Part shown: positions 7,571 through 15,116 of the stretch, one piece after another
Layout: the number at the start of each line of letters is the position of its first letter
Numbering within the stretch: the stretch's first letter is position 1
Assembly: GCF_900109825.1 (NCBI RefSeq)
Contig: NZ_FOBL01000028.1
Location: 1-33,065 of the forward strand
DNA: 33,065 bases
Source of the DNA: Alkalibacterium putridalgicola
Lineage (GTDB): Bacteria > Bacillota > Bacilli > Lactobacillales > Carnobacteriaceae_A
Reading direction: 5' to 3'
The notes under the pieces: generated by a model
The model's database searches: none
Seen by the model: the letters and a program-made list of their open reading frames with translations, nothing else
Told to the model about the DNA's origin: nothing
Program-made: the position numbers and the translations under genes

Positions 7571-8211
7571 TCAAAAAAGAATTTTGTGCAGAAAATTTCA
7601 CCCGTGTCCCTGAAGCAATCGAACTGGGAGCTGACCGTATCGAACTCTGCGATCGACTGGATGTCGGAGGCATAACGCCTTCTATAGAAGTGATCGAAGA
7701 GACGGTGGCCTATGCCCGTCAGCGCGGCGTCGAAGTCGTTGTCATGATCAGACCGCGCGGGGGCTCATTCATCTACAGTGAAGCAGAAAAAGAACACATG
7801 AAAAAAGAAGCAAGGCAGGCCATCGACTTGAAGGCTGACGGCGTCGTTTTCGGCTGTTTAACGGAAGACGGAGATATTGACAAGCCGATCGTTTCAGAGC
7901 TGATCCGTATTGCAGATTTCAAGCAAACCGTCTTTCATATGGCCTTTGATGCTATCCCTGAAGAAAAGCAGTTAGAGTCACTGAACTGGCTGATCGAACA
8001 AGGCTGTACCCGTATCCTGACAAGAGGGGCAGCGTCCGGATCTGCTTTAGAAAACAAAGCAGCGATCATCGACCTGATAGAAAAATCGGAGGGACAGATA
8101 GAGATCCTGCCTGGTGGAGGCTTGACGCATGAGAACCTGGAACAGGCAAGAGTAGAGATTCCGGCGACTCAGTTCCACGGCACCAAGATCGTTCCACTGC
8201 CCGGATTTTAA
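7567..8211 (+). CDS. cutC: CutC family protein
   Basis: A 214-residue TIM-barrel protein of the CutC family, named for copper homeostasis, although a direct copper role is debated. Family hallmarks are the N-terminal EFCAENF, GADRIELCDRLDVGGITPS, MIRPRGGSFIYS, FHMAFD and the C-terminal ILPGGGLTHEN. Bacterial CutC proteins are usually 200-250 residues, so it is full length. The ATGA overlap with the permease points to an operon. No terminator is obvious before the next promoter at 8229. Confidence 0.92.
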   Translation: MIKKEFCAENFTRVPEAIELGADRIELCDRLDVGGITPSIEVIEETVAYARQRGVEVVVMIRPRGGSFIYSEAEKEHMKKEARQAIDLKADGVVFGCLTEDGDIDKPIVSELIRIADFKQTVFHMAFDAIPEEKQLESLNWLIEQGCTRILTRGAASGSALENKAAIIDLIEKSEGQIEILPGGGLTHENLEQARVEIPATQFHGTKIVPLPGF

Positions 8212-8228
8212 CTTTATTTAAAAAAGTA

Positions 8229-8257
8229 TTGACAGAGTGCTGTTAGGTCTGTTAGAC
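8229..8257 (+). promoter_or_regulatory. Promoter of the T-box / metNIQ transcript
   Basis: A perfect TTGACA (8229-8234), a 17-bp spacer and TTAGAC (8252-8257). It is placed just ahead of the T-box leader. Confidence 0.65.
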
Positions 8258-8264
8258 TTCTAAT

Positions 8265-8593
8265 CATTAAAGAACACCGAAAATAATGAGAAAAAAATGA
8301 GCGTTGACAAGATAAGTACAGATCAGAGCGTTATCTCAGAGAGCTCCCGTTTGGTGAAAGGGAGTATGATGATCGATTTGGAAAATGGTCTTTGAGCAGA
8401 GATAGTGAGTGGTGACATGAGCTATTTCCGGTCGCACCCGGTACAGTGCCACAGTATGCAAAAGGTCTGAGTCCTTTTAAGTACTGGGAGAGGTTGTTTT
8501 AGTGATAAAACAACGAATAAAGGTGGAACCGCGCTAACTAAACCAATTAGTCGCCCTTTTTGAGTCACAGGACTCGAAAAGGGCGTTTTTTTT
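8265..8593 (+). promoter_or_regulatory. T-box leader, methionine specifier
   Basis: The T-box sequence AGGTGGAACCGCG is at 8521-8533. Upstream are an AGTA S-turn motif (8315-8318) and the specifier-loop segment GGAAAATGG, which presents ATG at 8385-8387. A stem III-like hairpin is seen at ~8493-8513 (GTTGTTTT with AAAACAAC). Uncharged tRNA-Met would stabilise the antiterminator and allow transcription of metNIQ. The specifier and the genes agree, which supports both assignments. Confidence 0.93.
8552..8593 (+). terminator. T-box-controlled intrinsic terminator
   Basis: CGCCCTTTTTGAGTC pairs with GACTCGAAAAGGGCG around ACAG, followed by eight T. It directly follows the T-box sequence and is the regulated terminator of that leader. 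Confidence 0.93.
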
Positions 8594-8626
8594 ATATAAA
8601 AACAGAAAGTGGAAGGAGTGAGAAGC

Positions 8627-9661
8627 ATGATCACATTAAAAGGTATCAAAAAGACTTACGAAAATAAAGCGGGTCGCTTTGAAGCGATCAAAGAAGTGAA
8701 CCTGACGATCGACAAAGGAGAAATCTTCGGTTTTGTCGGTTATTCCGGGGCCGGAAAAAGTACGCTGCTCCGGCTGACCAATGGACTGGAGCTTCCATCT
8801 GAAGGGACAGTAGAGCTAGGGGATAAGGTATTATCCGAACTGGATAAAAAAGCTATACGGAAAGAACGCCAGTCGATCGGCATGATATTCCAGCACTTCA
8901 ATCTACTCTGGAGCCGGACCGTTCTGGAAAATGTAATGTTCCCGCTGGAAATCGCCAATGTCACTAAGTCTGAACGTTTAAGAAAAGCAAAAGAACTGAT
9001 CCAGCTGGTTGGCCTGGCTGGTAAAGAAAACTCTTATCCCGCGCAGCTCAGTGGAGGAGAAAAGCAACGTGTCGGTATTGCACGGGCGTTGGCCAATGAC
9101 CCGAAAGTCCTGCTCAGTGATGAAGCGACCAGTGCTTTGGATCCTCAGACAACAGATGAGGTCCTGGAGCTGCTAGAAAAAATCAATCGGGAACTCAATG
9201 TCACGATCATACTTATCACGCATGAAATGGAAGTCGTCAGAAAAATCTGTAACCGTGTCGCCGTCATGGACTCCGGCGTCATCGTCGAAGAAGGTTCGGT
9301 CCTTGATGTCTTCAAACATCCTAAACATCCCGTGACCCAGCGTTTTGTCAAGCAGGACCGGGAAATGGATACGAAAGAAACAAAGGAAGCCTTGAAAGAA
9401 CTCCAGTCTCTGTATCCTGACGGTGATATCGTTCAGCTCCTCTTTCAAGGCGGAAGCGTGAACGTCCCGATCATCACCCAGGTCAGTCGCGAAACAGGTG
9501 TAGACATCAATATCATTCAGGGCAGCATTCAGTCGACACACGAAGTACCGATGGGAACACTGGTCGTCCAGCTTCTGGGGACTAAAGAAAAACGCCGGAG
9601 TGCCCTGGACTTATTTAAAACATATCCGATAGAAGTGGAGGTCTTGGGTCATGACGAATAA
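8627..9661 (+). CDS. metN: Methionine ABC importer ATP-binding protein
   Basis: 344 residues, the cytosolic ATPase of the MetNIQ importer. The Walker A loop GYSGAGKST is at residues 38-46, the signature LSGGE at 141-145, and Walker B is K-V-L-L-S-D-E from about 160. The last ~80 residues contain VNVPIITQVSRETGVDIN, the NIL/ACT-like regulatory domain typical of MetN, which binds methionine and inhibits transport in the E. coli protein. GGAAGGAG at 8611-8618 favours the ATG at 8627 over an in-frame GTG at 8609. It overlaps metI by 11 bases. Confidence 0.95.
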   Translation: MITLKGIKKTYENKAGRFEAIKEVNLTIDKGEIFGFVGYSGAGKSTLLRLTNGLELPSEGTVELGDKVLSELDKKAIRKERQSIGMIFQHFNLLWSRTVLENVMFPLEIANVTKSERLRKAKELIQLVGLAGKENSYPAQLSGGEKQRVGIARALANDPKVLLSDEATSALDPQTTDEVLELLEKINRELNVTIILITHEMEVVRKICNRVAVMDSGVIVEEGSVLDVFKHPKHPVTQRFVKQDREMDTKETKEALKELQSLYPDGDIVQLLFQGGSVNVPIITQVSRETGVDINIIQGSIQSTHEVPMGTLVVQLLGTKEKRRSALDLFKTYPIEVEVLGHDE

Positions 9662-10355
9662 TTTACCTTTAATCGCTAATATATTTTTAGAGTATTTCGA
9701 CTTTGCATCCATTTCATGGGACAGGGTGTGGGAGGCTACGGAACAGACGCTGTATATGACCGTCGTATCGGTCGTTGCCGTCTTTTTCCTGGGGATTTTG
9801 CTGGGGCTGCTTTTATATGAGACGCGAAACAGCGAATCTGTCTGGGCTTCGATTTTATATAAGGTCGTCGCATTTCTAGTCAATGTGTTTCGTTCGATCC
9901 CTTTTATTATCCTGATCGTTCTATTGATACCCTTCACCAAAGCACTCGTAGGGAGTATGACAGGACCGACAGCCGGCCTGCCAGCCCTGATTCTGTCAGC
10001 CGCTCCCTTTTACGGGCGTCTAGTTGAAGCGGGACTGAGAGAAGTGGATAAAGGTGTGATCGAAGCCGCAGAAGCCATGGGCGCGAATAAATGGGAAGTG
10101 ATCAGGAAAGTTTACATTCCGGAAAGCCTGCCAAATATCATTGCAGGTATCACGGTTACAGGAATCTCACTCGTCGGCTACACAGCGATGGCGGGCGTGA
10201 TTGGTGCAGGCGGACTAGGGAACCTGGCCTTCTTAGAAGGTTTCCAGCGTAGCCGCCCCAATGTTACACTCGTTTCAACAGTCATCATTTTGCTCATCGT
10301 ATTCGTGATTCAGTTCATTGGAGATACATGGGTAAGCAAAATCGATAAACGGTAA
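9651..10355 (+). CDS. metI: Methionine ABC importer permease
   Basis: 234 residues with about five membrane helices, the MetI subunit. The coupling (EAA) loop is visible as EAAEAMGANKWEVIRKVYIPESLPNI split around residues 142-167, which docks on MetN. FRSIPFIILI and AGVIGAGGLG are further family features. The ATG at 9651 has GGAGG at 9637-9641 and overlaps the metN end, indicating translational coupling. Confidence 0.95.
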   Translation: MTNNLPLIANIFLEYFDFASISWDRVWEATEQTLYMTVVSVVAVFFLGILLGLLLYETRNSESVWASILYKVVAFLVNVFRSIPFIILIVLLIPFTKALVGSMTGPTAGLPALILSAAPFYGRLVEAGLREVDKGVIEAAEAMGANKWEVIRKVYIPESLPNIIAGITVTGISLVGYTAMAGVIGAGGLGNLAFLEGFQRSRPNVTLVSTVIILLIVFVIQFIGDTWVSKIDKR

Positions 10356-10396
10356 TAAACGATAAAAATAAAAAAATAATTAAGGGGAGAATGAAA

Positions 10397-11218
10397 ATGA
10401 AAAAAGTTAAAGGATTGGTTATTTTAGGAAGTACGTTACTGCTTGCAGCTTGCGGAAACGGCGAAGGAGAAAGTGCTGAAGAAACACAGACATTGACCAT
10501 CGGCGCCTCCAATGTCCCGCATGCTGAAATATTAGAATTCGTCGCGCCTCAGCTTGAAGAAGAAGGGATCGATCTGGAGATCGAAACGTACAATGACTAT
10601 GTGATCCCTAACCTGGCACTCTCTGATGGGGATCTGGATGCCAACTACTTCCAGCACGTTCCCTATTTTGAATCTCAAGTGGAAGAAAATGACTATGACT
10701 TTGCCAATGCCGGGGGTATCCACCTTGAACCGCTGGGGGCTTATTCCAACCGTCATGAGGATTTAAGCGAACTGCCGGAAGGTGCAACGATCCTGACGAG
10801 CAACAGCGTATCTGACCATGGACGTGTGCTGGGTATCCTTCAAGAAGCTGGACTGATCAAAGTGGATGAGTCAGTCGATTTAGTGGATGCCACATTTGAC
10901 GACATCACTGAAAACGAGTTGAACCTGGAGTTTGAATATGAATACGATGCAGCCCTGCTTCCAACGTTATATGCAGAAGACGAAGGGGACGTGTTCTTCA
11001 TCAACTCGAACTTTGCAGTGGATCACGACATCAGTCCTATCGACGATTCGATCGCTCTTGAAAACACGTCATCCCCTTATGCAAATATCATCGCTGTCCG
11101 TTCAGAAGATGAAGATGATGAACGAATCGCCAAACTAGTCGAAGTCTTGCGTTCAGAAGAAACACAGGAATTTATTTTGGAAACCTGGGACGGAGCCGTT
11201 GTACCGGTAAATGAATAA
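10397..11218 (+). CDS. metQ: Methionine-binding lipoprotein
   Basis: 273 residues, the surface lipoprotein that delivers methionine to MetNI. The signal peptide ends in the lipobox LLLAAC, so the mature protein starts at Cys19 or nearby and is anchored by lipid. Family motifs include TIGASNVPHAEILEF, the DLDANYFQH segment and the C-terminal region following SSPYANIIAVR. The mature N-terminus is acidic (GNGEGESAEE), as expected for a salt-adapted organism. The ATG at 10397 is seven bases from GGGGAG (10384-10389); the ATG at 10391 is too close to it. Confidence 0.95.
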   Translation: MKKVKGLVILGSTLLLAACGNGEGESAEETQTLTIGASNVPHAEILEFVAPQLEEEGIDLEIETYNDYVIPNLALSDGDLDANYFQHVPYFESQVEENDYDFANAGGIHLEPLGAYSNRHEDLSELPEGATILTSNSVSDHGRVLGILQEAGLIKVDESVDLVDATFDDITENELNLEFEYEYDAALLPTLYAEDEGDVFFINSNFAVDHDISPIDDSIALENTSSPYANIIAVRSEDEDDERIAKLVEVLRSEETQEFILETWDGAVVPVNE

Positions 11219-11291
11219 ATAATCACAAACTATCCGATGTCAAAATTTTATAAATCAATAATATCAATGAATCGTTAGAGTATATACCTGG

Positions 11292-11323
11292 TTTTTAATA
11301 GTGACATATTTCACTATTAAAAA
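11292..11323. repeat. 12-bp AT-rich inverted repeat
   Basis: TTTTTAATAGTG and CACTATTAAAAA are perfect reverse complements around eight bases. No T tract follows on the plus strand, so it is not a classical terminator for metQ. It could act on the opposite strand or be a protein site. The remaining AT-rich sequence of 11219-11381 shows no gene. Confidence 0.5.
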
Positions 11324-11381
11324 ATGGTTAAAATATTTTTTATAAGACAATGATTTAAATTAAATTAAACAAAAAATTACT

Positions 11382-11414
11382 AAGAAGCCTTTATTTAAAG
11401 GCTTCTTTCTTTTT
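11382..11414 (+). terminator. Rho-independent terminator after metNIQ
   Basis: AAGAAGCCTTT, loop ATTT, AAAGGCTTCTT and then TCTTTTT. It isolates the methionine operon from the following cluster. Confidence 0.88.
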
Positions 11415-11449
11415 ATTACCGTACACATAAATTAGAATTCAATAAATTT

Positions 11450-11463
11450 TGTAAGCGTTAACA
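11450..11463 (+). promoter_or_regulatory. cre site 1 (CcpA operator)
   Basis: TGTAAGCGTTAACA fits every position of TGWAANCGNTNWCA. It lies 9 bases upstream of the -35 hexamer. It forms, with site 2, an inverted repeat TGTAAGCGTT/AACGCTTACA. Confidence 0.85.
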
Positions 11464-11471
11464 ACTAAATG

Positions 11472-11500
11472 TTGACAACGCTTACACAAACATATAAAGT
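11472..11500 (+). promoter_or_regulatory. Promoter of the SDR-Liv catabolic cluster
   Basis: TTGACA (11472-11477), 17 bp, TAAAGT (11495-11500). The -35 hexamer is embedded in cre site 2, so CcpA would block RNA polymerase. Confidence 0.75.
11473..11486 (-). promoter_or_regulatory. cre site 2 (CcpA operator)
   Basis: Read on the minus strand, TGTAAGCGTTGTCA matches TGWAANCGNTNWCA at all positions. It overlaps the -35 hexamer of the cluster promoter. Confidence 0.85.
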
Positions 11501-11513
11501 TACTTTACAGACA

Positions 11514-11543
11514 TGAATGACCATTCACCTGAACGTTCATTCA
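11514..11543. promoter_or_regulatory. Double palindrome, probable TetR-family operator
   Basis: TGAATGACCATTCA (11514-11527) has the perfect arms TGAATG/CATTCA. Two bases later TGAACGTTCATTCA (11530-11543) contains the perfect palindrome TGAACGTTCA. Together they also read as one imperfect 30-bp palindrome. They lie just downstream of the -10, a repressor position. The look is close to the TGAATGA...TCATTCA sites of FadR-type TetR regulators. The TetR gene at 21273 is the obvious candidate. Confidence 0.65.
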
Positions 11544-11578
11544 TAGAAAAAAGATGATTTCACAAAGGAGAGAATCAA

Positions 11579-12304
11579 ATGACACGATTATTAAGTGATA
11601 AGGTAGCGGTTGTTACAGGAGGAGCGCGGGGGCTCGGACAAGCGATGTGCGAAGCTTTTTCAGAGGAAGGAGCACGAGTGATCGCTCTGGATATGGGAGA
11701 GATGACTTATAACAAAGAAAATGTCGAGTACATGGAACTGAACGTGACAGACAGTGATGCATGCCAAAGTGTCTATGAGGCGATCATTGAAAAATATGGA
11801 AAAATCGATGTGCTTGTCAATAATGCAGGAATTACTAAAGATGCCTTGACTCGTAAAATGACGGAAGACCAGTGGCAGGCAGTGATCGATGTAAACTTGA
11901 ACGGGGTCTTTAATCTGACCAGACACATTGGACCGCATATGGCTGAGCAGGGAAGCGGCTCGATCATTAATATATCTTCTGTTGTCGGTACATATGGCAA
12001 TATCGGACAGGCCAACTATGCCGCAACCAAAGGCGCTGTTGTCTCTTTAGGAAAAACATGGGCCAAAGAGTTTGCCATGAAAGGGGCGGATGTCCGAGTC
12101 AATACGATTGCTCCAGGTTATACAATGACTGATATATTGAAAACAGTTCCTGAAGATTTACTTGATAAATTCGCTAAGATGACGATGCTTAATCGTCTCG
12201 GTCAGCCTGAAGAAATCGCCAGTGTTGCCTTGTTCTTAGCTAGTGACATGTCTTCATATGTGACAGGACAGCTGATCAGTGTGGATGGAGGAATGAGACT
12301 CTAA
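11579..12304 (+). CDS. SDR oxidoreductase, FabG/PhaB-like
   Basis: 241 residues, a short-chain dehydrogenase/reductase close to 3-oxoacyl-ACP and acetoacetyl-CoA reductases. The cofactor loop TGGARGLG is at 13-20 and NNAG at 81-84. The catalytic residues are N108, S134, Y147 and K151 with the expected 13- and 4-residue spacing. In this context it could interconvert a 3-hydroxyacyl and a 3-oxoacyl compound. A dedicated fatty-acid FabG is less likely because no other fatty-acid synthesis genes are present. AAAGGAG (11564-11570) supports the ATG. Its TAA shares one base with the ATG of the next gene. Confidence 0.85.
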   Translation: MTRLLSDKVAVVTGGARGLGQAMCEAFSEEGARVIALDMGEMTYNKENVEYMELNVTDSDACQSVYEAIIEKYGKIDVLVNNAGITKDALTRKMTEDQWQAVIDVNLNGVFNLTRHIGPHMAEQGSGSIINISSVVGTYGNIGQANYAATKGAVVSLGKTWAKEFAMKGADVRVNTIAPGYTMTDILKTVPEDLLDKFAKMTMLNRLGQPEEIASVALFLASDMSSYVTGQLISVDGGMRL

Positions 12305-13200
12305 TGAAAGAATATGAACTGAAAAAAACAGATGTGAAGACGGGTGAAACACTTGCCTACAGAACGTCTGAAACACAGGGAGAAACGGTCCTGCTCCTTC
12401 ACGGTAACATGAGTTCGTCGGTCCACTTTCAGCCATTGGTGGAACAGTTGGAAAAAGACTTTAATGTTTACGCCCTTGATCTGGTCGGCTTCGGAGACAG
12501 CACGTATAATCGGCAGCTGGAATCACTGGAAGACTTCAGTCGTGACGTTCAGGCATTTATCAAGCAGCTGGATCTCAAAGACATCAATATATTGGGATGG
12601 TCTACAGGCGGCGGGATCGCTCTGGAGGTTGCAGCAGCACTCCCTGACAGGATCCGGCAAGTATTTTTACTTAATTCTGTTGGTTTGCAGGGCTATAAAA
12701 TGTATAAAAAGGGGCCGGATTACAAACCGGTACTGACTGAACGCATTTATAAAAGAGAAGAGATCGAAAAAGATCCTGTTCAGGTTTTACCTGTTCTGCA
12801 CGCATACAATAGCGGGAATAAAGATATGATAAAACAGATCTGGGAAGCAGCGATCTACAACCTCAATAAACCGCAAGAAGAAGACTATGAAGTATTTATC
12901 GACGCCGTAATGAAACAGAGAAACCTGGTCGATGTCGATGTATCGCTTACTCAATTCAACATTACACATGACTTTAATGGTGTTGTGGAAGGATCTGGCC
13001 GCATGGAAAATATACAAGCGCCTATCGTTATTATCCACGGAGAAAAAGACATGATCGTCCCGGTCGAAGAAGCCCATCAATCTAAGAAGTTCCTCAGTGA
13101 TCAAGCCGAACTGATCATAATCGAAGATGTCGGTCATTCTATTATTACGGATGACTTAAATGAACTTACAGAAATAATAGCAAAGCATATAAAAGAATGA
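12304..13200 (+). CDS. Alpha/beta hydrolase 1 (esterase/lactonase-like)
   Basis: 298 residues, a cytosolic serine hydrolase. The oxyanion segment LLLHGNMSSS (around 30-39) precedes the nucleophile elbow G-W-S100-T-G-G. The acid is D249 (GEKDMIVP) and the base H278 (VGHSI). A mobile helical cap lies between about 130 and 230. The nucleophile is Ser, not Cys, which excludes a PHA synthase. Translation is coupled to the SDR through a TAATG overlap, suggesting both act on one substrate. Which ester, lactone or C-C bond is cut is unknown. Confidence 0.85.
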   Translation: MKEYELKKTDVKTGETLAYRTSETQGETVLLLHGNMSSSVHFQPLVEQLEKDFNVYALDLVGFGDSTYNRQLESLEDFSRDVQAFIKQLDLKDINILGWSTGGGIALEVAAALPDRIRQVFLLNSVGLQGYKMYKKGPDYKPVLTERIYKREEIEKDPVQVLPVLHAYNSGNKDMIKQIWEAAIYNLNKPQEEDYEVFIDAVMKQRNLVDVDVSLTQFNITHDFNGVVEGSGRMENIQAPIVIIHGEKDMIVPVEEAHQSKKFLSDQAELIIIEDVGHSIITDDLNELTEIIAKHIKE

Positions 13201-13216
13201 CACAGGAGGATTTGAG

Positions 13217-14242
13217 ATGACAAATGTAGGAATTGCAGGCATTGGTTTATACCTTCCTGAGAAAACGATGTCTGCAAAAGAAATAGCTGAAAAAACGAAA
13301 GGCAACTGGACAGAGAAAGCCGTGAGGGAAAAACTGGGAATCAATCAGATATATGTTGCTGGTGATGGTGAAGGAACACAAGAAATGGGAGCCTTGGCGG
13401 CACTCGACTTGATTGATAATACAGGAGTAGACCCTAAGGACATTGATGTAATCCTATGCTTTGGAGAAGAGTGGAAAGAATACCCGCTTACGACCTCGGC
13501 CATTTATATCCAGGACAGAATCGGAGCTGAAAATGCCTGGGGGATAGATGTACAGAATAGATGCTGCACAACGGTTACCGCATTGAAGATGGCAAAAGAT
13601 ATGCTGATAGCTGATGAGTCCATCGATACGGTTTTAATTGCCGGAGGATACAGGAATGGCGATTTGATCGACTACTCTGATCCGATGAATTCGATGATGT
13701 ATAACCTGTCAGCCGGTGGGGGAGCGCTCCTGCTTAAAAAGGATCACGATGAGAATCTACTCCTAGGGTCACATATCATCAGCGACGGATCGCTTGCCCG
13801 GACGGCAGGCGTGGAAGTCGGAGGGATCGACAACCCTTATACAGCAGAAAATGTGGAGAACTCGAAGCGTACATTAAAATTGCTTGAACCGGTAAAAATG
13901 AAAGAACGGCTGAATGATGTTTCCATGACTAACTGGATGAAATGTATCGACCATGCTCTAGAAAAAAGTGAAATGACCCGGGAGGATATCGATTATTTGA
14001 ATGTTTTGCATATGAAGCGTTCAGGGCATAAAGCAATACTTGAGGACCTGAATCTCACCCCGGATCAGACGGTTTATCTTGAGGACTACGGTCATTTAGG
14101 GCAGATCGATCAGATTCTATCACTGAAATCTGGTCTGGAACAAGGCAAAATCAAAGAAGGAACGGTTGTCTGCTCGATCGCGGCCGGTATTGGTTATGTG
14201 TGGGCAGCTGACATCATCAAATGGGGGAAAGCGGATGGCTAA
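13217..14242 (+). CDS. KAS III-like thiolase-fold protein with altered active site
   Basis: 341 residues with the thiolase fold of FabH-type enzymes. The active Cys is C116 (DVQNRCCTTV), at the same distance from the conserved Asp as Cys112 of E. coli FabH, and is followed by a second Cys117. H265 (NVLHMKRSGH) takes the catalytic His position. The usual Asn is replaced by H293 in EDYGHLGQ. The C-terminus IAAGIGYVWAA is the glycine loop. With Cys-His-His instead of Cys-His-Asn, the reaction is probably not classical fatty-acid initiation. Linkage to an importer, CoA-transferase and thiolase argues for acyl-CoA metabolism. AGGAGG at 13204-13209 supports the ATG. Confidence 0.8.
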   Translation: MTNVGIAGIGLYLPEKTMSAKEIAEKTKGNWTEKAVREKLGINQIYVAGDGEGTQEMGALAALDLIDNTGVDPKDIDVILCFGEEWKEYPLTTSAIYIQDRIGAENAWGIDVQNRCCTTVTALKMAKDMLIADESIDTVLIAGGYRNGDLIDYSDPMNSMMYNLSAGGGALLLKKDHDENLLLGSHIISDGSLARTAGVEVGGIDNPYTAENVENSKRTLKLLEPVKMKERLNDVSMTNWMKCIDHALEKSEMTREDIDYLNVLHMKRSGHKAILEDLNLTPDQTVYLEDYGHLGQIDQILSLKSGLEQGKIKEGTVVCSIAAGIGYVWAADIIKWGKADG

Positions 14243-15116
14243 CTTTATTGGTGTCTTTTTAAGAAGTTTGGAATATGGAAGTTTTTACGCGTTGTCAGCC
14301 TTAAGTATCATATTGGTCTATAAGACCTCTTACACGACAAACTTTGCTCAAGCGACACTGGGTATGTTCAATACCTTCCTGGTTGCTACACTCGTGATGA
14401 GACAGGGGTGGAGCCTTTATGCAGCTATTCCCATCGGCATAGTGAGTGCAGTCATATTGGGTGTGCTGATCGATATCGTGATCATTAGACGAGCGACTAA
14501 AGCTGGGCCCGTTGGAAAGCAGATCATCACCTTAGGACTTATTTCCGTTTTTCTCGGACTGACACCCATAATCTTTGGAGTCGATAATCTCTCGCTGCCG
14601 CGGTTTGTTTCAAGCGGAACGCTGACGATCATGGGAACGCCGTTTTCCTATAATGCACTCTTCAATATCTTATTCGGGATCTTTATCATGTTGACTATGT
14701 TCGCGACGATCCAAAAAACAAAAATCGGCTTAGCTATCCGTACAACGGCATCAAATGAGACAACTGCACGGATAATGGGGGTGCCGACCAAAACAGTCAC
14801 CATGGCTGCATGGGCGGTCGCAATTGTTCTCTCAATGATCAGTGGATTGATGACTGCACCTTATTCTTCCGTATCACTAACATTTATGAATGATGTACAA
14901 ATCACAGCCTTTCTGGCTACAGTCGTCGGAGGGTTTGCAACCTTTCACGGTCCGGTCATAGCGGCGTATGGCATTTCAGTTTTACTGAACATTTTTCAAG
15001 TTTATATGCCAAGTGGTACGATCTGGGGCAAACCGCTGCTGTATGCTGTCCTGCTGCTGATTATGTACTTTAAACCTTACGGTATATTCGGCAAACAACG
15101 ATTGAAGAAGGTGTAA
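14235..15116 (+). CDS. livH: LivH-type ABC permease
   Basis: 293 residues with about eight membrane helices, a permease of the branched-chain amino-acid/urea importer group. Typical are the early GSFYALSALSIILVYK and, near the end, GPVIAAYGISVLL. The ATG at 14235 follows GGGGGA and overlaps the stop of the KAS III-like gene by eight bases; an in-frame ATG at 14166 lies inside that gene and is rejected. The symbol reflects family only: the surrounding genes make a non-amino-acid substrate possible. Confidence 0.88.
   Translation: MANFIGVFLRSLEYGSFYALSALSIILVYKTSYTTNFAQATLGMFNTFLVATLVMRQGWSLYAAIPIGIVSAVILGVLIDIVIIRRATKAGPVGKQIITLGLISVFLGLTPIIFGVDNLSLPRFVSSGTLTIMGTPFSYNALFNILFGIFIMLTMFATIQKTKIGLAIRTTASNETTARIMGVPTKTVTMAAWAVAIVLSMISGLMTAPYSSVSLTFMNDVQITAFLATVVGGFATFHGPVIAAYGISVLLNIFQVYMPSGTIWGKPLLYAVLLLIMYFKPYGIFGKQRLKKV

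Noticed and set aside
8265-8593. tRNA gene or small RNA
   Set aside because: The structured region is explained by the T-box leader with its conserved sequence and terminator; no cloverleaf is present.
12304-13200. PHA synthase (PhaC-like) next to a PhaB-like SDR and a thiolase
   Set aside because: The nucleophile is Ser in GWSTGG rather than Cys, length is 298 instead of about 350 or more, and no PhaE, PhaR or phasin gene is present.
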